Under the pieces are notes generated by a model. The model searched no databases, was not told the DNA's origin, and saw only the letters and a list, made by a program, of their open reading frames with translations. A program made the translations under genes and the position numbers. Shown one piece after another: positions 25,345 through 34,400 of a stretch of 64,000 nt of DNA. The stretch is from Thereva unica (taxonomy: Eukaryota; Arthropoda; Insecta; Diptera; Therevidae): the NCBI GenBank assembly GCA_949987705.1, contig CATLJY010000284.1:1-64000 (forward strand). The letters are read 5' to 3'. The stretch's first letter is position 1, and every line of letters starts with the position of its first letter.

Positions 25345-28300
25345 TCAAATAGCAAAAGTTACTTTAGGTTTGTTAGATCTGGTTTTCATTGCTGGGGTAG
25401 ATAAGTCTGAGTTTAGGATATGTGCTGGTTTTAGCCTATCGATGTTTATCAATTCCTGTTTTCCATTTATTGATATTTTGAAAGTTTTGTCGTTTCTAGA
25501 TATTATTTCGTGAGGGCCTGTATAAGGGGGGTTTAGACTGCCCTTGTATATTGGGTCCTTCAAAAATACATGTGTGCACTTATGTAAGTGCTGTGGTACG
25601 AATATTTTGTTTTGCTTTCTCGTTCTCTCACTATTTGGTCGGACTTTTAGTATCGCGGTCCTAATTTCTTTTGCGAGTTGGGTTGTTGGTTGTAATTCGC
25701 GAGTGGCGTCTGAGGCGACTAATTCTCCGGGCAAGCGTAGGTCTTGGCCAAAGAGAAGTTGTGCTGGTGATAAGTTGAGATCGGTTATGATGGCTGACCG
25801 GATGCCTAAGAGTATCCACGGTAAATTTTTGTGCCATTCCTTAGGATCGTGTGAAGCACGAATGGCTGTCTTCAACTGCCTGTGGAAGCGCTCGACTGAT
25901 CCGTTGGACTGTGGATGATATGTTGTCGTGCGTATTCTTTGATGTCCTATTATTGAGGACAGTTCTTTGAAGATTGTGGACTCGAATTGTGTCCCTTGAT
26001 CCGTAGTTATAGTTTTTGGCACTCCGTATATGGCTATCCATTGGCGTGTAAAAGCATTGACGATTGTCGTTGCATTTATGTTTCTAATCGGGATTGCCTC
26101 GGGCCAGTGACTGAATCTGTCCTTTATTGTTAATAGATATGAATATCTGTCTGAAGGAGGTAGTGGGCCTACTAGGTCCATGTGAATATGTTCGAATCTT
26201 CCACTGGGCACGTCGATCGTTCCATGTGGTGAGACTGTGTGGCGGTGTGTCTTCGCCTTTTGGCAAGGAATGCATGATTTTGTCCATGTGACGAGGTCCT
26301 TATTCATACTGGGCCAAAAGTACCTGGCAGTTATTAGCTTTTTCGTGGCGCGAATGCCTGGGTGTGAGAGGTTGTGTAAGTTTTCAAAAACGGAGCGTCG
26401 CAAAGTTTCTGGGACGTATGGTCTGTTTTTATTGGTCGTTACTTCGCACCAAATGTTTTCATTTGAAACGGAATCGAAAACATTTTTTAGTCGGAAAGAA
26501 TGTTCTTTAATTTTGTTTTCTCGCATCGCTCGTAGTATCTGCGTTAGTTGCTGGTCTTCTCTTTGCTCTTGAGACAAAGTTGTAGCGTCTAACGTTTGTG
26601 TGTTACTGATTTGATCTACGTGAGCTCTGGATAATGCGTCGGAGACTATATTCTCGTTCCCTTTGATGTACTGTATGTCTCGGGTAAATTGTGAGATATA
26701 GTTTAAGTGATTGGTTTGTCGTGGAGACTTCTCGGTTTTTGAAACTAGAGCATTTGTGAGTGGCTTATGGTCGGTGTAGACAGTAAAGTCTTTACCTTCC
26801 ACCATGTGCCTGAAATGCTTTATGGCTAAAAATACGGCTAAGAGTTCTCGATCGAAAGTAGAATATTTTCTTTCGTTTTCTTTTAGTCGTTTTGAAAAAA
26901 AACCGAGGGGTTCCCATTTCCCTGCATTATCTTGTTGTAACACTCCTCCAACTGCATCGCTAGACGCGTCTACCATTAGGCTAATTTTTGCGTCCGGAAC
27001 TGGGTGGACTAATAAAATATGGTTTTGCAGTGCTAGTTTTATGTTATCAAAAGCTTCTTGGTGCTCCTCCGACCATTCTTGTATTTCTTTAAGTGGTTTT
27101 TTTGTTTTGTCGTTTGGAGCTTTCAACAAATTGTACAAGGGGCCAGAAATTTTTGAAATGTTCGGTAAGAAACGGTGGTAGAAATTTACCATTCCCAAAA
27201 AACGTTGTAGTCCTTTTATTGTCGTGGGTTTTGGTATGTCTCTGATGGCTTCAATTCGTGATTGTGCAGGAGCTATACCGTTTTTTGTAATTTTGTGTGA
27301 TAGAAAGTCGAGTTCGTTGACGCCAAATACGCATTTGGACGGATTGATGCTCATATTATACTTTTCTAATCTTTCGAACAATGATTGTAGGTGTTCCTTA
27401 TGTTCTTGTGGACTCTTGCTTGCCACGAGTATGTCATCCACGTATGTGAAGGTGAAATGGAGACCAGATAAGACTTCGTTTATAAAGCGTTGGAAAGTTT
27501 GCGCACCATTTTTGACTCCAAATGGCATGCGCAGAAACTCAAAGAGTCCGAAGGGCGTTGTTACTGCTGTTTTAAAGATATCATCCGGGGCTACGGGAAT
27601 CTGATGATATGCTCGAACCAAGTCTACTTTTGAAAAGATGTTACAGTCATGTAAGTTTATGGTAAAATCTTGAATATTTGGTAATGGATATTTGTCAAAG
27701 ATTGTCACCGAATTCAATTGTCTGTAGTCTCCACAGGGTCGTAGTTCGTGTGAGCCCTTCTTGGGTACTAGGTGTAGGGGAGAAGCTACAGATGATGCTG
27801 ATGGACGACAAATTCCCATTTTGACCATTAATTCGAACTCAGATTTTGCAGCGTTGTGCTTGGCTGTGTTAAGACGTCTTGGTCTTGCTGCTGGTAGTGG
27901 CCCTTCGGTGATGATTCGATGTACCACGTTATGTTGAACTTGTTCGTTGAAATTTGGAGGAGCTTTGAGAGATGGAAATTTGTTGAGTATCGAGCCGTAT
28001 TCTCCTTGTACGGAGTAGAGTCTGGGTGATACTGTATTTACTTTACGACATATACAACCAATTGACAAGGTGGTTGTTTGGTCTATCAGTTTTCGATGAC
28101 GTAGGTCTACTAGCAGGGCGTTTTGATATAGGAAATCTGCACCGAGTATTGGGTAATCTACTTTTGCTATGACAAATGTATGGATGTAAGTTCGACGCAG
28201 GTTTAGGTCCATTGCCAATTCTTTTGTCCCATAAGTGGGTATTGGTGTACCATTTGCACAAATTAGGTTCATTTCTGCGTTCTTCGTATATTTCATTCCC

Positions 28301-28461
28301 GATGGTTTAGGTATAATTGAAATTTCCGCGCCTGAGTCTATTAAAAAATGTTTGTTGTTTAATTTGTCAAACACAAATAAGCGGCGAGGTGTGCGATCTA
28401 CCTTCGGTGCCGCGGTCGAAGTGGCACAGCTTAGTTTTTTTGCGGGGAATTTTTGGGACAT
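25345..28461 (-). CDS. pol: Pol polyprotein (protease, reverse transcriptase, RNase H, integrase)
   Basis: An uninterrupted 1038-residue frame that copies element RNA into DNA and inserts it. In order: retropepsin with DSGA at 42-45 and ILGADF near 105-110; reverse transcriptase about 215-390, first catalytic Asp280 and YVDD at 340-343; RNase H about 490-612 with D498, E539, D564, D608; integrase with H696, H700, C730, C733 and D762, D821, E857 (D-x58-D-x35-E); and a GP-containing tail near 982 resembling the GPY/F module. All catalytic residues expected for these families are present. The ATG at 28461 is probably not the real start: the frame is -1 to gag, opens at 28482, and is most likely reached by frameshifting at 28434-28440, giving a Gag-Pol fusion. 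There is no chromodomain motif at the C-terminus that I can see. Confidence 0.95.
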   Translation of the reverse strand: MSQKFPAKKLSCATSTAAPKVDRTPRRLFVFDKLNNKHFLIDSGAEISIIPKPSGMKYTKNAEMNLICANGTPIPTYGTKELAMDLNLRRTYIHTFVIAKVDYPILGADFLYQNALLVDLRHRKLIDQTTTLSIGCICRKVNTVSPRLYSVQGEYGSILNKFPSLKAPPNFNEQVQHNVVHRIITEGPLPAARPRRLNTAKHNAAKSEFELMVKMGICRPSASSVASPLHLVPKKGSHELRPCGDYRQLNSVTIFDKYPLPNIQDFTINLHDCNIFSKVDLVRAYHQIPVAPDDIFKTAVTTPFGLFEFLRMPFGVKNGAQTFQRFINEVLSGLHFTFTYVDDILVASKSPQEHKEHLQSLFERLEKYNMSINPSKCVFGVNELDFLSHKITKNGIAPAQSRIEAIRDIPKPTTIKGLQRFLGMVNFYHRFLPNISKISGPLYNLLKAPNDKTKKPLKEIQEWSEEHQEAFDNIKLALQNHILLVHPVPDAKISLMVDASSDAVGGVLQQDNAGKWEPLGFFSKRLKENERKYSTFDRELLAVFLAIKHFRHMVEGKDFTVYTDHKPLTNALVSKTEKSPRQTNHLNYISQFTRDIQYIKGNENIVSDALSRAHVDQISNTQTLDATTLSQEQREDQQLTQILRAMRENKIKEHSFRLKNVFDSVSNENIWCEVTTNKNRPYVPETLRRSVFENLHNLSHPGIRATKKLITARYFWPSMNKDLVTWTKSCIPCQKAKTHRHTVSPHGTIDVPSGRFEHIHMDLVGPLPPSDRYSYLLTIKDRFSHWPEAIPIRNINATTIVNAFTRQWIAIYGVPKTITTDQGTQFESTIFKELSSIIGHQRIRTTTYHPQSNGSVERFHRQLKTAIRASHDPKEWHKNLPWILLGIRSAIITDLNLSPAQLLFGQDLRLPGELVASDATRELQPTTQLAKEIRTAILKVRPNSERTRKQNKIFVPQHLHKCTHVFLKDPIYKGSLNPPYTGPHEIISRNDKTFKISINGKQELINIDRLKPAHILNSDLSTPAMKTRSNKPKVTFAI
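28402..28440 (-). promoter_or_regulatory. -1 ribosomal frameshift signal between gag and pol
   Basis: The last sense codons of gag contain A AAA AAC (28440-28434) in the phase that allows a -1 slip, and the gag stop TAA follows at once. After a 6-base spacer a stem gtgcc/ggcac (28427-28423 with 28411-28407) encloses an 11-base loop. Part of the loop, cttcg (28421-28417), can pair with cgaag (28406-28402) just past the stem, suggesting a pseudoknot or alternative fold. With no bases between the stem and that strand a classical pseudoknot would be strained. The slip leads exactly into the open pol frame. Confidence 0.88.
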
Positions 28462-29312
28462 TTCGCAATTTTTGAGTTGTATTTACACGGGGGGTTATAT
28501 TTTTGTGCCTTGTCGGCAAATTTTTTGTGGTACCAACATGTGTTTTCTTGTGAGATTGCTCTAGACGGAGACCTTGAATGATGGCTGTAGTTGGAAGTGT
28601 TTCTCGTGCGTGACCGAGATTGCCTTGACTCGAGACGTTTCAAACGACTTCCTAAATTATCCATCATTTCATGGAGATTTAGAAGAGACTCTTCTACATT
28701 CGTTGGTCTGGTGGTTTGCACCGAGAACACCTTAGAAGTCGACGTTGAATCGAATATTCTATCCGCTACGCGGAAAAGGTCTTCTTGCGTTTGCGAAGAC
28801 TCTATTGCGATTAGGCAAGATTGCATGGGGGTTGGCAGTTTGTTAAGCCAAAGTTTGCGTAATAACTGTGTATTTATGAGACTGTTACCGCTTCCCGCCA
28901 GGGATTCCATATGACGGAACAATTCGGAGGGTTTGTAATTGCCTAATTCTACTTTATTTAACAAAGAATCCAGTCTACGCTCTTCTGAGTCTTGACTTCT
29001 GTTTAATAAGTTTTGTTTTAAGTTTTCATATCTATTGACCAATGGTGGGTTCACTAGAATGTCCGCTACTACCTCCATGGTTTCTGGTGGCAAGGATGCT
29101 ACAAGGTGGTCGTACTTAGTGCTAGAGGCAGTTATGCCCCTAACACGAAATTGAGTTTCCACCTGTATAAACCATAAATCTGGTCGGTTATGCCAAAATG
29201 GTGGAATTTTTAAACTTGCAATTATTGTGTTCGATATGTTTTCCGAGTTGTTATTTTCGGACTTTTGGGAGCCATTATTTGACGTTTGTGGGTCTTCTAT
29301 GTTTTGCTCCAT
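28431..29312 (-). CDS. gag: Gag structural protein (capsid and nucleocapsid)
   Basis: Encodes 293 residues from the first ATG of the frame, at 29312, which has G at -3 and G at +4. The frame is open 35 codons further, but only from a GTG at 29417. Gag builds the cytoplasmic particle that packages the RNA. Residues 36-55 (IPPFW...DLWF...) form the start of the capsid-like region typical of this Gag type in invertebrate gypsy elements. A basic Arg/Ser stretch follows about 210-250, then a single knuckle C259-x2-H262-x9-Y272-x3-C276. In the CsRn1 clade, as I recall, the third ligand is Cys (CHCC); here codon 28497-28499 is TAT for Tyr, one transition from TGT. Either this copy has a weakened nucleocapsid or C285 substitutes. 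The stop at 28431-28433 directly follows the slippery site. Confidence 0.88.
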   Translation of the reverse strand: MEQNIEDPQTSNNGSQKSENNNSENISNTIIASLKIPPFWHNRPDLWFIQVETQFRVRGITASSTKYDHLVASLPPETMEVVADILVNPPLVNRYENLKQNLLNRSQDSEERRLDSLLNKVELGNYKPSELFRHMESLAGSGNSLINTQLLRKLWLNKLPTPMQSCLIAIESSQTQEDLFRVADRIFDSTSTSKVFSVQTTRPTNVEESLLNLHEMMDNLGSRLKRLESRQSRSRTRNTSNYSHHSRSPSRAISQENTCWYHKKFADKAQKYNPPCKYNSKIAKCPKNSPQKN

Positions 29313-30184
29313 TACGATTGGAGTGGAAAGTGTTTGCACTACAGTAGGAATTGGAATTATGCTTCGGAAACGCGGTCGACTTGTGAGGGATGTAATTTTT
29401 CTTTGTCTAATCTTCACTCATTTTCTACTAAATCCAATAACGCGTTATTATGTGTTTTAAAAATATATGTTTGCGGTAAACCTTTCACAAAGGTCAACCA
29501 CAAATGTAAAATTATGGTGAATATTAACGATAAATAAACAACTTCCAGCTACACCAATAAATTCAAAGTTGCCTCATGTGCATATTATTATATTATTCAT
29601 ACAAAAAAAATCAATTATAGTAACAATCTTTGTCATTAAATTTAAACAAAAATGTGTTTTCCTGTTTCGCTATCTGCATATTTAAAAACGAAACCCTTTT
29701 TTGACAACGATTATCAAGTTTCGTTCCTAATTTAAAAAATCTTATTTTTTTACCTAAAGTTTAAATGCATTCATTGATTTTCGGTAACAAAGAGAAACTT
29801 TTTAATTTTTCCTATAGCGCGGGTATGTTTACGTACGCCAATTATGTAATGTTCGTGGTTCTCTGACACGTGAGAGAGCAAGAAAGCAAAAAAAATATGT
29901 TTATACATATGTATGTACGTATAATAAGTATATTTCTTAAATTCTAATATCTGCGTATTATTCAAAAAGAAGTCTGTTCCCCTTTTTATTTTAACTTGCC
30001 ATTCTTCAATCAAATTTTATTTCTATAAGTTACAACAACGTGTTGTATCATTAATTCCTCACTAGAAAACCGATTCTCTATTCTTTGAATAGTCCACGCA
30101 AGATACACGATTTAGTTTTATTAAAAAAATAAATGTCACGTTAAATTTCTTTTCTAATAAGAGACTACTTTGAAATATTTTTTT

Positions 30185-30257
30185 ATCAATTTGCACACGA
30201 AATATTTTTTTTCTTTTTAAATCAATTTAGCACACGAAATATTTTCTTTTGTTTTAA
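30185..30257. repeat. 36-bp imperfect tandem duplication in the leader
   Basis: Two adjacent units begin atcaattt(a)gcacacgaaa at 30185 and 30221, differing by one inserted base and in the following T/C run. A further partial copy (gaaatattttttt) lies just before at about 30172. A simple slippage-type repeat; no function evident. Confidence 0.8.
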
Positions 30258-30530
30258 ATTTGTCGGCGGCATTGCTTCATGCCGAGCTTCATTGTTTGAT
30301 TTTTATTGATTGGCATTGTAATTCTTTCAAAATTTTTTATTTATTTTATATTACGGAAAAGAGGATTTGATTTACTCACTGCGCTTTGAAATGATTTTTT
30401 TGATTTTTTGATGAAGCCGATGAAAGTTGACTTATGTATCTACTCCAACAATGTTGTTAATTTTGTGTTGCATGCGGGATGAAAACATTTTATGATATTT
30501 ATATGTGAATTTTATTTGTCCTAAAAGAAA

Positions 30531-30786
30531 AATTGAAGGGTTGTAAGTCTAAAGGGTCTAAGTGCCAAAAAATCAAAAGTCAATATTTTTACGAAAATAC
30601 AATCTACGTGGCAAGCCTAATAATATCCAAATGGGTCAAGGTGCCTGTTTCTTTTAAAATTTTACTTACACACAAAAAAAATTGTGGCGGGCCGTAAGTG
30701 CCAACGTGTTTTTTATTATGTTTTTTGTTATATCTCCAAATAATAAAATTGGCACTTAGACCCTTTAGACTTACAACCCTTCAATT
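30531..30786. repeat. 256-bp fold-back with perfect 38-bp inverted repeats
   Basis: Arms 30531-30568 and 30749-30786 are exact reverse complements over 38 bases, starting aattgaagggttg and ending gtgccaa, around a 180-bp interior. Inside are two more diverged copies of the arm end (gggtcaaggtgcc near 30634, gtaagtgccaa near 30694). It could be a small MITE-like DNA element inserted in the retroelement, with aatt as a possible but ambiguous 4-bp duplication, or a structural part of the leader RNA. No protein is encoded. Confidence 0.8.
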
Positions 30787-31128
30787 ACTTTAGAAATTGT
30801 TTTCTTAAATTACTAAAATTAGATTATGGTTGGTTCTTTTGTTGGCATGTTGTCTGAATTTTGGATGTTGCTTGATTTTTAATTTTGGTTTTTAATGCAT
30901 GCGCTGTCCTTTGATGTTGAAAACCTTGTTTCTCCTCTATTGTTTGCTTTTTGTATAGTTTGCTGATTTTTTTATGATTTTGCTGATTTTTTTTTCCTTT
31001 TTATATAGTTTGCTGTATGTGGGTGGCTGTTTAATTATTCACCCTTTATAATTTATTTTTTATTTTTTTGATATCACCACTTTATTTAACTAGAGTTTCA
31101 AAACTATTATTTTTTTTTTCTTCACTTT

Positions 31129-31142
31129 CGTCGGGGTCACCA
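31129..31142 (-). promoter_or_regulatory. Primer binding site, tRNA-Trp type
   Basis: On the minus strand tggtgaccccgacg is the complement of the 3' end of insect tRNA-Trp including CCA, as I recall that tRNA, 14 of 14 bases. It lies 23 bases inside the 5' LTR. The tRNA primes minus-strand DNA synthesis here. tRNA-Trp priming is a trait of CsRn1-like elements. Confidence 0.85.
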
Positions 31143-31165
31143 TTTATGGGGTTTATCCCATATTT

Positions 31166-31422
31166 ACAATGAAATAACTGCTATATTTGTTCATTATTAA
31201 ATCACTTTATTGTTTCATATTTATTATTGACTTTGGGAACCGTGGCGACCTAACCGATGCGATCGTTCCGCAAGAAGAGACTTGATCGAATGTCCTCTTG
31301 ATCTTGCCGGAACTGGAACTGTGTTCTGGTAGTTTTTGTATTGCCATATTGATGTATCGCCATATTGATGCTCGAATTGAATTGTAGTTTGGCACTTTGC
31401 CGTTTCCGGTTGGGTCGCCACA
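31166..31422 (-). repeat. 5' LTR of the gypsy element
   Basis: This 257-bp LTR starts tgtggcgacc at 31422 on the minus strand and ends in ...ttgt at 31166, 23 bases before the primer site. It should carry promoter and cap site, but I see no clear TATA box. Satellite resumes directly at 31423 with ttaagttatt. Confidence 0.95.
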
Positions 31423-34400
31423 TTAAGTTATTTTCGATGTACTCGATGAATGTAACTTAATTTCGATGAATAAAGTGAATTTAAGTTATTTTCGATGTAC
31501 TCGATGAATGTAACTTAATTTCGATGAATAAAGTGAATTAAAGTTATTTTCGATGTACTCGATGAATGTAACTTAATTTCGATGAATAAAGTGAATTTAA
31601 GTTATTTTCGATGTATTTGATGAATATGACTTAATTTCGATGAATAAAGTGAATTTAAGTTATTTTCGATGTACTCGATGAATGTAACTTAATTTCGATG
31701 AATAAAGTGAATTTAAGTTATTTTCGATGTACTCGATGAATATAACTTAATTTCGATGATCAAAGTGAATTTAAGTTATTTTCGATGTACTCGATGAATA
31801 TAACTTAATTTCGATGATCAAAGTGAATTTAAGTTATTTTCGATGTACTCGATAACTTAATTTCGATGAATAAAGTGAATTTAAGTTATTTGCGATGTAC
31901 TCGATGAATATAACTTAATTTCGATGAATAAAGTGAATTTAAGTTATTTTCGATGTATTTGATGAATATGACTTAATTTCGATGAATAAAGTGAATTTAA
32001 GTTATTTTCGATGTACTCGATGAATATAACTTAATTTCGATGAATAAAGTGAATTTAAGTTATTTTCGATGTACTCGATGAATGTAACTTAATTTCGATG
32101 AATAAAGTGAATTTAAGTTATTTTCGATGTACTCGATGAATGTAACTTAATTTCGATGAATAAAGTAAATTTAAGTTATTTTCGATGTATTTGATGAATA
32201 TGACTTAATTTCGATGAATAAAGTGAATTTAAGTTATTTTCGATGTACTCGATGAATATAACTTAATTTCGATGAATAAAGTGAATTTAAGTTATTTTCG
32301 ATGTACTCGATGAATGTAACTTAATTTCGATGATCAAAGTGAATTTAAGTTATTTTCGATGTACTCGATGAATATAACTTAATTTCGATGATCAAAGTGA
32401 ATTTAAGTTATTTTCGATGTACTCGATGAATATAACTTAATTTCGATGATCAAAGTGAATTTAAGTTATTTTCGATGTACTCGATGAATATAACTTAATT
32501 TCGATGAATAAAGTGAATTTAAGTTATTTGCGATGTACTCGATGAATGTAACTTAATTTCGATGAATAAAGTGAATTTAAGTTATTTTCGATGTACTCGA
32601 TGAATATAACTTAATTTCGATGATCAAAGTGAATTTAAGTTATTTTCGATGTACTCGATGAATGTAACTTAATTTCGATGAATAAAGTGAATTTAAGTTA
32701 TTTTCGATTTACTCGATGAATATAACTTAATTTCGATGATCAAAGTGAATTTAAGTTATTTTCGATGTACTCGATGAATATAACTTAATTTCGATGAATA
32801 AAGTGAATTTAAGTTATTTTCGATGTATTTGATGAATATGACTTAATTTCGATGAATAAAGTGAATTTAAGTTATTTTCGATGTACTCGATGAATATAAC
32901 TTAATTTCGATGAATAAAGTGAATTTAAGTTATTTGCTATGTACTCGATGAATATAACTTAATTTCGATGAATAAAGTGAATTTAAGTTATTTTCGATGT
33001 ACTCGATGAATATAACTTAATTTCGATGAATAAAGTGAATTTAAGTTATTTTCGATGTACTCGATGAATGTAACTTAATTTCGATGAATAAAGTGAATTT
33101 AAGTTATTTTCGATGTACTCGATGAATGTAACTTAATTTCGATGAATAAAGTGAATTTAAGTTATTTTCGATGTACTCGATGAATGTAACTTAATTTCGA
33201 TGAATAAAGTGAATTTAAGTTATTTTCGATGTATTTGATGAATATGACTTAATTTCGATGATCAAAGTGAATTTAAGTTATTTTCGATGTACTCGATGAA
33301 TGTAACTTAATTTCGATGAATAAAGTGAATTTAAGTTATTTTCGATTTACTCGATGAATATAACTTAATTTCGATGAATAAAGTGAATTTAAGTTATTTT
33401 CGATGTACTCGATGAATATAACTTAATTTCGATGAATAAAGTGAATTTAAGTTATTTTCGATGTACTCGATGAATGTAACTTAATTTCGATGAATAAAGT
33501 GAATTTAAGTTATTTGCGATGTACTCGATGAATGTAACTTAATTTCGATGAATAAAGTGAATTTAAGATATTTGCTATGTACTCGATGAATATAACTTAA
33601 TTTCGATGAATAAAGTGAATTTAAGTTATTTTCGATGTACTCGATGAATTTATCTTAATTTCGATGAATAAAGTGAATTTAAGTTATTTTCGATGTACTC
33701 GATGAATGTAACTTAATTTCGATGAATAAAGTGAATTTAAGTTATTTTCGATGTACTCGATGAATGTAACTTAATTTCGATGAATAAAGTGAATTTAAGT
33801 TATTTTCGATGTACTCGATGAATGTAACTTAATTTCGATGAATAAAGTGAATTTAAGTTATTTTCGATGTATTTGATGAATATGACTTAATTTCGATGAA
33901 TAAAGTGAATTTAAGTTATTTTCGATGTACTCGATGAATATAACTTAATTTCGATGAATAAAGTGAATTTAAGTTATTTTCGATGTACTCGATAAATGTA
34001 ACTTAATTTCGATGAATAAAGTGAATTTAAGTTATTTTCGATGTACTCGATGAATATAACTTAATTTCGATGATCAAAGTGAATTTAAGTTATTTTCGAT
34101 GTACTCGATGAATATAACTTAATTTCGATGATCAAAGTGAATTTAAGTTATTTTCGATGTACTCGATGAATATAACTTAATTTCGATGATCAAAGTGAAT
34201 TTAAGTTATTTTCAATGTACTCGATGAATATAACTTAATTTCGATGAATAAAGTGAATTTAAGTTATTTGCGATGTACTCGATGAATATAACTTAATTTC
34301 GATGAATAAAGTGAATTTAAGTTATTTTCGATGTATTTGATGAATATGACTTAATTTCGATGAATAAAGTGAATTTAAGTTATTTTCGATGTACTCGATG

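Larger units (their letters stand above)
29313..31128 (-). other. Long untranslated leader of the gypsy element
   Basis: About 1.8 kb between the primer site and the gag ATG, AT-rich with T-rich runs (plus strand), many short upstream ATGs and no credible gene. The 80-residue open frame at 29771-30013 starts at TTG and shows no domain. It holds a 256-bp fold-back structure (30531-30786) and a short tandem duplication (30185-30257). Leaders of this length are unusual for elements with a 257-bp LTR and may contain foreign insertions or an RNA packaging signal. Confidence 0.6.
24779..31422 (-). mobile_element. Ty3/gypsy LTR retrotransposon, CsRn1-like, full length
   Basis: A complete 6644-bp element on the minus strand: 5' LTR 31166-31422, tRNA-Trp-type primer site 31129-31142, leader, gag, pol (protease, reverse transcriptase, RNase H, integrase in that order, which is the Ty3/gypsy order), polypurine tract and 3' LTR 24779-25031. 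The LTRs differ by two substitutions and one 4-bp gap, so insertion is recent, and both reading frames are uninterrupted. There is no room for an env gene. The Gag type with a C-x2-H knuckle and a tRNA-Trp primer match what I recall of the CsRn1 clade of invertebrates. There is no target duplication: the satellite ends at unit position 8 or 9 on the left and resumes at position 10 on the right. LTR ends are tgtgg...ttgt, not the usual tg...ca. Confidence 0.93.

Noticed and set aside
25544..28564. Several 70-126 residue frames opposite or overlapping pol
   Set aside because: They are antisense or out-of-frame shadows of the long pol frame, which has all expected catalytic motifs.
29313..29417. 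Extension of Gag upstream to 29417 (35 more residues)
   Set aside because: The upstream frame has no ATG; its first codon would be GTG. The ATG at 29312 has a good context, so I start there.
28591..29537. Plus-strand frames opposite gag, one with hydrophobic stretches
   Set aside because: Antisense shadows of gag and its start region. No independent start context or domain.
29771..30013. 80-residue open frame on the minus strand in the leader
   Set aside because: It starts at TTG, has biased low-complexity composition and no recognisable domain. Most likely chance in AT-rich sequence.
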